Below, piece after piece: positions 25,960-33,315 of a stretch of 64,000 nt of DNA. The stretch is from Leptospiraceae bacterium (lineage in GTDB: Bacteria; Spirochaetota; Leptospiria; Leptospirales; Leptospiraceae): NCBI GenBank assembly GCA_016711485.1, contig JADJSX010000031.1:113501-177500 (forward strand), in the 5' to 3' direction. Numbering within the stretch: position 1 is the first letter of the stretch; the number at the start of each line of letters is the position of its first letter. The position numbers were made by a program, and so were the translations under genes. The notes under the pieces were generated by a model. It was given only the letters and a program-made list of their open reading frames with translations, was not told the DNA's origin and did not search any database.

Positions 25960-25972
25960 TAAGCGTAGGTCT

Positions 25973-26043
25973 GCTAGACATTTCCATTAGAAATGGGGGC
26001 GGTAAAAAGCGATTTTATTGCCTTAACACGCTGCAAATGCTCC
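25973..26043 (+). repeat. Diverged dispersed element, copy B
   Basis: Relative of 19039-19110. Its right end supplies the last codons of the minus-strand SGNH-hydrolase gene, showing it entered that gene. Confidence 0.6.
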
Positions 26044-27273
26044 ATTAAGACCTTTTTGTATTTGAAAAATTAGAAAAAGATCCAAAAACATTGGACCAAT
26101 GTCCACTAGATCGACTGTATAGCGAGTTGGTGCGACGGCAGTTCCCTGAGCAAATACGTTTTCGTAGTATCGTCTGCCCAACCACCAAACTTGGACTGAC
26201 AGAGCTTTGTTCCGATTAGGCATTACTTTTAAAATCTCCCATCCTACTATTCCACGTGGTTCGTGCATAACATAATCTGCAATCGCCTGAGCCATCTCTA
26301 ATAGATTGCTAAATTTGGCAATTTTTGCCCCATTTAGTGCTTTAAAACTCTTACTGGGGCGTGACGAAAGTCCCGTGAAGGAAGTAGACATTCCTGCACG
26401 CTGACCTAGCCACATATCGAATTTATGTATACTCGTGCCAACCGCATGTAGCATGATTGCCGGAGGATTTGGGAAATTTACTCCTGCAACACTAAAGGAC
26501 TGGGGAAGATTAATAAGTTTATCCAATCCTTCTCGTATACCCTTGGTCAGCCAATCTTTTAATTCCAGAAACTTTTCGGATGCTGGGTTACAAAATATAT
26601 CACCGGCAAGGTTAGTCGCTTGATTCTGTGTACTGCCAGCCATTCCGCAGAAACCTTCTTTCAGATTCTCTGAGTTATCCCAAGGATCCTCAGATACAAA
26701 ATCAGCCTGTAAAGGAAAGTAACTTACCAGTATTACCGTTCTTCCGATCTTTTGGTGCATCGTAATGATTTTTCCAACTGTGTTTAGAACCTTGTTGATT
26801 CTATAATGCGCCAAGTGTGGTAGGAACTCATCTAGAATCACCGATTCATCATAACGAAAATCGTTTCCTCCAATTTGAAGCCAAACCCGATCAGGGGTTG
26901 TCGCAAGATATTTGGCACGGATATCTTTGTCCCCTTCCAGACATTTATGCAAGAGACCGTAGAGCATGTCCGATGGCATACCTCCAACTGAGGCATTCAA
27001 AACACGCCAAGAGCCTCCTGTTTTTGGTCCCGGTTTAAGAAAGGTTTCCCATGATTTTGTATAACCAGTATTAATTGATCCACCAATTAAGCCGACTGGA
27101 TTCGCACCTTGTAAAGCTCCATTCGAGTCACCGAGTAACATTATATGTTTATCCTTACCCTGAGGAATCCCGAAATCGCACCGTCCCCAACCATCGATAG
27201 TCTCGACGATAGACTGTGCACTTACTTGCGTTAATCCAGCTAAGAAAAAGAGTAACATTAGAATTGTTTTCAC
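26023..27273 (-). CDS. SGNH-fold hydrolase, exported, C-terminus replaced by a repeat
   Basis: 416 residues from a GTG start with GGAG 8 bp upstream. The leader MKTILMLLFFLAGLTQVSAQ is a signal peptide. Block I is MLLGDSNGAL with the nucleophile Ser, block II is in NASVGG, block III is LQIGGNDFRYD. The usual block V (DxxH) at the C-terminus is missing: after APTRYTVDLVDIG the sequence runs into a dispersed repeat and stops. The relative at 33316-34803 keeps DDVHPN after the same point. Without the catalytic His the enzyme is probably inactive. It follows a lipoprotein gene, the same pairing as in the array at 30-35 kb. Confidence 0.7.
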   Translation of the reverse strand: MKTILMLLFFLAGLTQVSAQSIVETIDGWGRCDFGIPQGKDKHIMLLGDSNGALQGANPVGLIGGSINTGYTKSWETFLKPGPKTGGSWRVLNASVGGMPSDMLYGLLHKCLEGDKDIRAKYLATTPDRVWLQIGGNDFRYDESVILDEFLPHLAHYRINKVLNTVGKIITMHQKIGRTVILVSYFPLQADFVSEDPWDNSENLKEGFCGMAGSTQNQATNLAGDIFCNPASEKFLELKDWLTKGIREGLDKLINLPQSFSVAGVNFPNPPAIMLHAVGTSIHKFDMWLGQRAGMSTSFTGLSSRPSKSFKALNGAKIAKFSNLLEMAQAIADYVMHEPRGIVGWEILKVMPNRNKALSVQVWWLGRRYYENVFAQGTAVAPTRYTVDLVDIGPMFLDLFLIFQIQKGLNGAFAAC

Positions 27274-27301
27274 GCTATATCTCCAGAGAATTATTTTTTT
27301 G

Positions 27302-27730
27302 TTAATAGTTTACCATTACTGTAAAAGTGTCGCCATTGATTCCGCCATGCACTAGAAAACCAATATTCTGACCTGCACCGGTTATGGAGCCTGTTGGGTC
27401 ATTTACGAATGCACTACTCGTCACTAGTGGGTGCTTGGATTCAATTCCGGCAATTGCTGTTCCAGACGTAGTGACAGTGATGGTTGCGGGTCCAGATGTG
27501 GTCACGTAGAAGCAGTGAGTCGAGGTAAAACTTGCCGAGGTTACTCCAACGGTCAGAGCTACGTTTGGACGGCTACCACCAGGGCATAAACCAAGGAGTC
27601 CCATAAAAAAGAACGTGAGGGCAGTTTGCTTATCTTTTCTCTCGAAGCTGTCGTCTTCTTTACAACTGCCGCTTAAACTTAGAATTAAGACAACTGTCAG
27701 TAAAATAATGATTCCTTTTTTAGTTTTCAT
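27302..27730 (-). CDS. Lipoprotein, partner of SGNH gene, PPC-like beta domain
   Basis: 142 residues. The leader IILLTVVLILSLSGSC ends in a lipobox Cys. The rest is beta-rich: HCFYVTTSGPATITVTTSG and a final GDTFTVMVNY, in the style of pre-peptidase C-terminal (PPC)-like sandwiches. It corresponds in position and general design to the lipoproteins of the 30-35 kb array but is strongly diverged. Starts by ATGA overlap with the preceding 74-residue gene and precedes the SGNH gene by 28 bp. Confidence 0.6.
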   Translation of the reverse strand: MKTKKGIIILLTVVLILSLSGSCKEDDSFERKDKQTALTFFFMGLLGLCPGGSRPNVALTVGVTSASFTSTHCFYVTTSGPATITVTTSGTAIAGIESKHPLVTSSAFVNDPTGSITGAGQNIGFLVHGGINGDTFTVMVNY

Positions 27731-27951
27731 TGTTCACCAGTCCTTTTGCGGATTTCGTCAATCACGATATGCCGCATTTCCCGCATACGCTCTTGGGAGC
27801 GTTTTATGAGTTCCGGATCCATGCCACCCACCACAAAAGCAGGGTAGTCAAGCATCTCAGTCGCTAGGACTATATGGTTTGCCGCAAAGTATTCAAGACG
27901 ATAGAGCATTACTTTTGACGGTTGGGATTGTTTTGGTAAAATTTCGTCCAT
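27727..27951 (-). CDS. Small hypothetical protein
   Basis: 74 residues, soluble, no signal. Contains MLYRLEYFAANHIVLATEMLD and a basic helical C-terminus. AGGAG lies 9 bp before the ATG. First gene of the three-gene unit with the lipoprotein and the SGNH hydrolase (4-bp overlap). No family recognised. Confidence 0.55.
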   Translation of the reverse strand: MDEILPKQSQPSKVMLYRLEYFAANHIVLATEMLDYPAFVVGGMDPELIKRSQERMREMRHIVIDEIRKRTGEQ

Positions 27952-28460
27952 GTTAAGAGATTCTCCTTCATTAAATCAATTAGTGCATTAGGTTAAGATC
28001 GAATTTGATAGGGCTAAATTTCTTGAGAAATATAAAACTTTTTAAGATAAACTCTAGTTTGAGAATAAACGAAGGTCTGTCAATAGAAAGAACATCTAGA
28101 AACTAAAGAATTTCCCATGTAAGTCAGTAGAGATTGGTGTAAGTTTTAGGTTTTAATTAATGGAATTTTATGATAGGATTGCGAATAATACCAAGTTACC
28201 ACTCAATTTGTCGCCAGGGCTGTTTATTTCGATAATCAGTCTGTTGTGAAACAGTCTGTTAAAATAAAAATGAGAATAATAGTGCATTGGAGTATTAACA
28301 TCATTCTTATTAGCTTTATTTTTCCTGATAGCGGTAGTATGGCAATAATTTGCTTTCATTAAACGAGGAAAATAGAAAAAAAATCTTTTTGGGCTGAAAA
28401 AAATTCCTCTGGGGATAGCAATTTATTTAAATTAGGGTTATTCTATGACTACAGGCTGTT

Positions 28461-28533
28461 GCAAATATTGTTTTTTTATTCATATTTCTTTTTCTAAGGA
28501 TTAAACACAAAAACTGTATTTCGTAACAGACTC
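28461..28533 (+). repeat. Flanking direct repeat, left copy
   Basis: 73 bp from GCAAATATTG to CGTAACAGACTC. The right copy at 35459-35532 differs only by a small change in one TTTCT run. The ends resemble each other in inverted form (CTGTTGCAAATA and TATTTCGTAACAG), which suggests a tiny non-autonomous transposon or an IS remnant. Confidence 0.8.
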
Positions 28534-28576
28534 TTTATTCATTAGTAGAATCTGGGGTAAAATAGAAAGAATGTCC

Positions 28577-28605
28577 TTGACAAGTAAACTAGGTTAACTT
28601 ACAAT
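28577..28605 (+). promoter_or_regulatory. Sigma-70-type promoter for the PilZ operon
   Basis: TTGACA (28577-28582), 17-bp spacer, TACAAT (28600-28605). Predicted transcription start near 28612, 37 bp before the ATG. An AGAGGGA ribosome site lies about 8 bp before the start codon. The best promoter seen in the window. Confidence 0.7.
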
Positions 28606-28648
28606 GAAAACAACCGTCGTTATGAAAATTAAATTAGAGGGATAAACT

Positions 28649-29671
28649 ATGAAACCAGAAATCGAAACCAATCGAAACCAATCAAAACCAATTCTAATAC
28701 AAAAACCTAAAATGCTTCTTTTGATTGGAAGTATTTATTTACTCTTACCTTTTGTAAATTTTATACAAATTAAACTTCAATTTCATACATCTTGGTTTGG
28801 AACCGTTGCCCATTATCCACTTGTTGGGGCTATTCTATTGTTAACCGCTCCCATCGTTGCCATTGGGTTATTCCAAGTGAAACGATGGGGTTATCTTTTG
28901 TTTTTGGCACACGCATTCGTTCTGATTCTTTACAACCTTTATTTTGCTTTAAAATACTCAGAAGTTAGCTATGCAGGAAGTTTATTTCGCTCGGTAGTTG
29001 GCTTGCTTTTACTTTTCTATTTTCTACGGCGTGAGATTTATTCTCCCTATCTTGCACTTTACCCGCGTGGCTTTCGAAGAAAAAATAGAGTTGATGTCAC
29101 TGTGCGGGTGAAATTGGAAAATGAGCAGTTCATAACTCGGGATTTATCTCCCTTGGGAATGTTCCTAAAACAAACTGATTCTTCTAAGTTGAAACCTCAA
29201 CTAGGAGATAGGCATACTTTCTTACTCACACTTGATAACGAGGAAATTTCAATACCCGGTACAGTTATGCGTTTGGACTCAGATGGAATTGGTGTTGCCT
29301 TTCAACCGGATAGATCGCAGAGACGTACGTTAAAGAATTTTTTGAATCAATACTTCCCAGAGCGTATAATTAGTACCGAGCCGGTAGAAATTGAATCAGG
29401 CGATGAAGTCTATTCAGGAACTTTGTGGAATTTGTCTATGGCAGGTGCCTATATAGCTCTCAATCCAACACGGAACATAACCGAAATTTTGCATTTGAAA
29501 ATGCCTTCTCCTATCTCGACTTCAGCATCTGCAAGAGTTCGCTGGATAAATGAAAAGGGTAATTACGGTAAACCGCCCGGTTTTGGAATTGAGTTTACAA
29601 ATGTAAAATCCAAATGGCGACTCTTTACCTATCTTTGGTTACAAGAAAAAAAGGTAGGTATTTCGCGATGA
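28649..29671 (+). CDS. Membrane protein with two PilZ-like domains
   Basis: 340 residues. Four membrane segments lie between about 25 and 125 (LLLIGSIYLLLPFVNFI, AILLLTAPIVAIGLF and two more). A first PilZ-like domain (about 145-230) starts RRKNRVDVTVRV and has ITRDLSPLGMFLK; a second (about 245-338) has LWNLSMAGAYIAL and GFGIEFTN. The RRKNR run resembles the RxxxR c-di-GMP site; the second domain lacks it. It could pass a c-di-GMP signal to the membrane. The gene leads the array: its stop overlaps a lipoprotein gene (ATGA), which in turn overlaps the first array gene. Confidence 0.75.
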   Translation: MKPEIETNRNQSKPILIQKPKMLLLIGSIYLLLPFVNFIQIKLQFHTSWFGTVAHYPLVGAILLLTAPIVAIGLFQVKRWGYLLFLAHAFVLILYNLYFALKYSEVSYAGSLFRSVVGLLLLFYFLRREIYSPYLALYPRGFRRKNRVDVTVRVKLENEQFITRDLSPLGMFLKQTDSSKLKPQLGDRHTFLLTLDNEEISIPGTVMRLDSDGIGVAFQPDRSQRRTLKNFLNQYFPERIISTEPVEIESGDEVYSGTLWNLSMAGAYIALNPTRNITEILHLKMPSPISTSASARVRWINEKGNYGKPPGFGIEFTNVKSKWRLFTYLWLQEKKVGISR

Positions 29672-30231
29672 AAAAGTTACTTTTCCTATTTTTTATTCTT
29701 TTGGGTTGTGTCCCTGCACAAAAACCTTCTGAAAACAATGTACTTCCTGCGTTACTCTCTATCGCCTATCGACCAGCACCACCGGAAAATGTGCAAACCC
29801 ATTTAGTAGATACTCTTTTCCCTAAAACTGGTCCCTATGCACTCATTGAAGGGGAAAAGGAATATTTGCTGTATTCGATGTATGAAAGATACAATGACGG
29901 GTTTTATGAGCCTTTAGCACAGCCGTTGATAGCATTAGATATGTCCACAATCATGAAAGAAGCGTTTGAAAAAGACGGGACTACGATGGCTAGTTTGAAC
30001 GCTGATTATGAAAAAGAAATCAAAAGAGTGCTGACTACTGCACCGGAATTTATTCTCTGGAACATTCGATTTACAACTGCGAACTCTGCGATTATGTCGG
30101 CAGAGATGCTTACACAAGAAGGGTTTTTTGAAGGTGAATTGAAAAAAGAAGATTTTGAACAAAACAAAACCTTTATGTTGAATCTATACAATCTAGTATC
30201 AGATGAAATTCAAAGGAGAAAAACACCATGA
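29668..30231 (+). CDS. Lipoprotein of unknown function
   Basis: 187 residues from the ATG at 29668, chosen because it overlaps the previous stop in ATGA and gives a clean leader, MKKLLFLFFILLGC, with the lipobox Cys at 14. The mature part is helical and acidic (KKEDFEQNKTFMLNLYNLVS). The last 28 codons recur in altered form at 34804-34887, in front of another array lipoprotein. Its stop overlaps the first array gene by 4 bp. No family recognised. Confidence 0.65.
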   Translation: MKKLLFLFFILLGCVPAQKPSENNVLPALLSIAYRPAPPENVQTHLVDTLFPKTGPYALIEGEKEYLLYSMYERYNDGFYEPLAQPLIALDMSTIMKEAFEKDGTTMASLNADYEKEIKRVLTTAPEFILWNIRFTTANSAIMSAEMLTQEGFFEGELKKEDFEQNKTFMLNLYNLVSDEIQRRKTP

Positions 30232-30680
30232 AGAATTTCCATCATTTTTTTCGATTTATAAGGTTCCTAACGTTCCTCTTTTTATTCAGCTTGATGAATG
30301 GGTGTTTTTTATTCGAGGAAGATAAGGAATCAAAACGGATAGCAAGAAATAAAGAGTTAGCCAGCGTATTCATTCCATTAATAAGTAATGCAAATGAATG
30401 CCTCAATCGCTCCAATATCATTATTACACAAGGTCAAAACATAGGCCCATATACCGATAGGATGTGTTTTAAAATAACAATCAATACTGATACTACAGTT
30501 ATAATGGTAACCCCAGGAACTTCAACTGGCAATGCAACAGTATGGTCATCGGATGCACTTCCTTTGAAAAGGGATATATATTACGAGGATGATCCAACTT
30601 TTACAATCAAAGGTCCTGGTACTTGGTATGCTGATGTAGCATGTTCTTCTTGTACTTCTTACACTATTTCTGTTCCCTGA
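30228..30680 (+). CDS. Array lipoprotein 1
   Basis: 150 residues. Leader RFLTFLFLFSLMNGC with lipobox, then a charged stretch EEDKESKR, then a variable part and a conserved beta-rich C-terminus: ITQGQNIGPYTD, CFKIT, VTPGTSTGN, WSSDALP, DDPTFTIKGPGTWYAD and CSSC before SYTISVP. The Cys pattern (ECL..CFK..CxxC) is shared by all five array copies. The repeat of small motifs resembles PPC-like domains of exported proteins. It starts inside the stop of the preceding lipoprotein gene (ATGA). Confidence 0.7.
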   Translation: MKNFHHFFRFIRFLTFLFLFSLMNGCFLFEEDKESKRIARNKELASVFIPLISNANECLNRSNIIITQGQNIGPYTDRMCFKITINTDTTVIMVTPGTSTGNATVWSSDALPLKRDIYYEDDPTFTIKGPGTWYADVACSSCTSYTISVP

Positions 30681-30684
30681 GGTT

Positions 30685-31101
30685 ATGAAAATGAAACAAT
30701 TATTCTTGATCTTTTCTTTCTTTTTTATTTTTTGGAATTCCCATTTATTAGCTCAATTAGAACCTCCAAAATGTTCAGACAATCCCTTTGTAGAGGGTAG
30801 AGCTGATAATGCTTGGAGAACTTGCGATATGCGATGTTCTGGTCAGCCCGGACCTCATCATATACTCCTAGTAGGTGATTCAGTTGGAGCACTGTTCTCC
30901 GCTTCTCCTGAGCCAAATGCTATGATAGTTAATGGAGTCAAATCCAAATCTTGGGATTATTTTTTAAAAAATCCAGCACCACAAGGAATGACGAATTGGC
31001 GTGTTTTGAATACAGCAATTTCGGGTAACGCTGCAATTTCAGATAATGTGAATAATTACATGAAATTAGAATCCACTCTGGAGGCTAACTATGCAAACTA
31101 A
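30685..31101 (+). pseudogene. Array SGNH fragment 1 (5' third only)
   Basis: 138 residues. Leader FLIFSFFFIFWNSHLLAQ, then CDMRCSGQPGPHHILLVGDS with the nucleophile Ser, NGVKSKSWDYFLKNP and NWRVLNTAISGN (block II). It then breaks off into NVNNYMKLES and stops inside the next lipoprotein gene. Blocks III (Asn) and V (DxxH) are missing, so it cannot be an active hydrolase, although its signal peptide is intact. It may still be translated. An 11-bp overlap couples it to lipoprotein 2. Confidence 0.65.
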
Positions 31102-31561
31102 TATTCATTCAATAATAAATCAAACAGTAAGGTTCCTATCGTTCTTATTTTTACTCAGCTTGATGACTGGTTGTTTTTTGTTCTTTGAAACAGAAGAAGA
31201 GAAACAGGCAAGAAAGAACCGCAAAGTTAGTAGCAATATAATGATGCTCATTATTTTATCAGCAAATAGCAATGAATGTCTAGAGCGTACCAATATTGAT
31301 ATAACAGAAGGTCAGACACTCGGTCCATATACAACTTTGGATCAGTGTTTTAAAGTTACAATATCTGGAAATACTTCTGTGAAAATGATTACTCCTGGAA
31401 CTACAACTGGTAATTTAACAGTGTGGTCATCGGATCCCATTCCAGAGAAACGCCGTGTTCAATACAAAGATGATCCTACAATAACTATCAGTGGTTCAGG
31501 AACATGGTATGCTAAATTATTTTGTGTTACCTGCAGTTTTTTTTCAATTCAAATTCCATGA
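31091..31561 (+). CDS. Array lipoprotein 2
   Basis: 156 residues. Leader RFLSFLFLLSLMTGC, then FETEEEKQARKNRK. C-terminal blocks ITEGQTLGPYTT, CFKVT, ITPGTTTGN, WSSDPIP, DDPTITISGSGTWYAK and CVTC. Compared with copy 1 the leader and the motif blocks are kept, while the segment between residues 30 and 60 differs. Starts with MQTN, as copies 3, 4 and 5 do. Surface exposure is possible but not shown by sequence. Confidence 0.7.
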   Translation: MQTNIHSIINQTVRFLSFLFLLSLMTGCFLFFETEEEKQARKNRKVSSNIMMLIILSANSNECLERTNIDITEGQTLGPYTTLDQCFKVTISGNTSVKMITPGTTTGNLTVWSSDPIPEKRRVQYKDDPTITISGSGTWYAKLFCVTCSFFSIQIP

Positions 31562-31571
31562 GGTTTTTAAA

Positions 31572-31988
31572 ATGAAGTATTTAATCTTAATTAGTTTTTA
31601 TTTTTTTAGTTTTTCGAATTACAAATTAGTAGCTCAAGCGAATGTAGAATGCTCAACCAATCCCTTGCAGAACTTATTTGTAGAAGGAAGGGCTGCGGAT
31701 GCCTGGGCACAATGCGATATGCGATGTTCTGGTCAGCCCGGACCTCATCATATACTCCTAGTAGGTGATTCAGTTGGAGCACTGTTATCCGCTTCTCCTG
31801 AGCCAAATGCTATGATAGTTAATGGAGTCAAATCCAAGTCTTGGGATTATTTTTTAAAGAATCCTCCGCCAGCAGGAATGACGAATTGGCGTGTTCTGAA
31901 CACGGCAATGTCGGGTAACGCTCCCTTTACATATAATGTAAATAATTCTATGAAATTAAAAACCGAGGAGCGAAATTATGCAAACTAA
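31572..31988 (+). pseudogene. Array SGNH fragment 2, mosaic copy
   Basis: 138 residues from the ATG at 31572, chosen for its signal peptide (LILISFYFFSF...LVAQ) and its place just after the lipoprotein stop. Keeps the VGDSVGAL nucleophile block and NTAMSGN, then ends NVNNSMKLKTEERNYAN. DNA from 31713 to 31786 is identical to fragment 1, 31779-31909 is identical to copy 4, and 31911-31963 is identical to fragment 3. Lacks blocks III and V. Confidence 0.65.
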
Positions 31989-32433
31989 GATTATTAAATC
32001 AATAACATTTCTAATTTTTCTTTCCTTTCTCATTGTGTATACTGGTTGTTTCTTGTTCTCTGAAACAGAAGAAGAGAAACAAGCTAGAAAAACGCGTAAA
32101 TTTTCTGACAATTTAATAGCTTATGGTGTGTTAGCACTGAATAAAAATGTTTGTCTCGAACGTACAAATATAGACATAACAGAGGGTCAAATACTTAGTT
32201 CATATGCAGAGGATTTGTGTTTTAAAATCTCTATCAGCGGGAATACTTCGGTAACAATGCTTACCCCCGGAACTACTTTCGGAAACTTGACTGTATATTC
32301 TTCAGATGCCATACCATTGAAGCGAGAAATTTTATATGAGGATGATCCTACTCTAACAATCACTGGTCCAGGTGTCTGGTATGCTAGAACGCGTTGTAAT
32401 ACTTGTAGTTCTTATTCAGTTCAAATCCCTTGA
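31978..32433 (+). CDS. Array lipoprotein 3
   Basis: 151 residues. Leader ITFLIFLSFLIVYTGC, then SETEEEKQARKTRK. C-terminal ITEGQILSSYAE, CFKIS, LTPGTTFGN, SSDAIP, DDPTLTITGPGVWYAR and CNTC. Same Cys pattern as the others. Its start overlaps SGNH fragment 2 by 11 bp. The leader is the most diverged of the array set. Confidence 0.7.
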   Translation: MQTKIIKSITFLIFLSFLIVYTGCFLFSETEEEKQARKTRKFSDNLIAYGVLALNKNVCLERTNIDITEGQILSSYAEDLCFKISISGNTSVTMLTPGTTFGNLTVYSSDAIPLKREILYEDDPTLTITGPGVWYARTRCNTCSSYSVQIP

Positions 32434-32443
32434 GGTTATTAAA

Positions 32444-32863
32444 ATGAGATATTTATTGTTAGTTAACTTTTTTTACGTTTGTTTTTGGAATTTACAATTA
32501 GTAGCTCAATCGGCTACGGAATGTTCAACCGATCCCTTGATTAATTCGTTTGTCGAATTACGTGCAGGGGAAGCTTGGAGAACTTGCGATATGAGTTGTT
32601 CCGGTCAGCCAGGACCTCATCACATACTCCTAGTTGGTGATTCCGTCGGTGCACTTTTAGCGGCTTCACCTGAACCCAATGCTACGATAGTTAATGGAGT
32701 AAAGTCCAAGTCCTGGGATTATTTTTTAAAGAATCCCGCACCACAAGGAATGGCAAATTGGCGAGTCCTAAACACAGCAATTTCGGGTAACGCTCCCTTT
32801 ACATATAATGTAAATAATTCTATGAAATTAAAAACTACTCTGGAGGCTAACGATGCAAACTAA
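32444..32863 (+). pseudogene. Array SGNH fragment 3
   Basis: 139 residues from the ATG at 32444 (signal peptide LLLVNFFYVCFW...LVAQ). Contains CDMSCSGQPGPHHILLVGDS, NGVKSKSWDYF and NTAISGN, then NVNNSMKLKTTLEANDAN. It is the most diverged of the four copies in the nucleophile region but shares its 3' end with fragment 2. Missing blocks III and V. Confidence 0.65.
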
Positions 32864-33305
32864 TATGCACCAAATTATAAAACGATTTATAAGGTTCCTA
32901 ACGTTTTTCTTTTTACTAAGTTTGATGACTGGTTGTTTTTTGTTCGAGGAAGATAAGGAGTCGAAACATAGAGCAAAAAATAAACAGTTATTTACAATTC
33001 TTATTAGTATACCATTTAATCAATGCCTTGGACAAACAAATATGGACATTACAGAAGGTCAGACATTAGGTCCATATACAGTGAAACAGTGTTTTAAAAT
33101 TACCATCAATGCTAACACTTCGGTAACAATGCTTACTCCTAGTAATACAACCGGAAACTTGCGTGTATGGTCATCAGATCCGTTTCCATCGCGACGAGAT
33201 GCTCTATACAGAGATGATCCTACTTTTGCAATTACAGGTCCAGGTATCTGGTATGCTTATACGAACTGCGACACTTGTACTTCTTATTCTATTTCAATAC
33301 AATGA
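32853..33305 (+). CDS. Array lipoprotein 4
   Basis: 150 residues. Leader RFLTFFFLLSLMTGC, then EEDKESKHRAKNK. C-terminal ITEGQTLGPYTV, CFKIT, LTPSNTTGN, WSSDPFP, DDPTFAITGPGIWYAY and CDTC. The leader DNA is almost the same as that of copy 5. It immediately precedes the only near-complete SGNH gene of the array. Confidence 0.7.
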   Translation: MQTNMHQIIKRFIRFLTFFFLLSLMTGCFLFEEDKESKHRAKNKQLFTILISIPFNQCLGQTNMDITEGQTLGPYTVKQCFKITINANTSVTMLTPSNTTGNLRVWSSDPFPSRRDALYRDDPTFAITGPGIWYAYTNCDTCTSYSISIQ

Positions 33306-33315
33306 GGTTTTTAAA

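Larger units (their letters stand above)
25645..26022. other. Intergenic repeat cluster
   Basis: 378 bp made almost wholly of repeats: a MITE-like unit (25718-25805), text resembling 18870-18912, the hairpin repeat (25923-25959) and most of a diverged element (25973-26043) whose end forms the 3' end of the next gene. No coding frame is supported. Confidence 0.55.
27952..28648. other. Intergenic region upstream of the PilZ/lipoprotein array
   Basis: 697 bp between divergent units. Contains an inverted repeat GTCTGTTGTGAAACAGTCTGTT-like tract near 28237-28260, the 73-bp repeat (28461-28533) and a promoter (28577-28605). A minus-strand open frame at 28168-28359 has no ribosome site and is unsupported. 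Confidence 0.5.
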
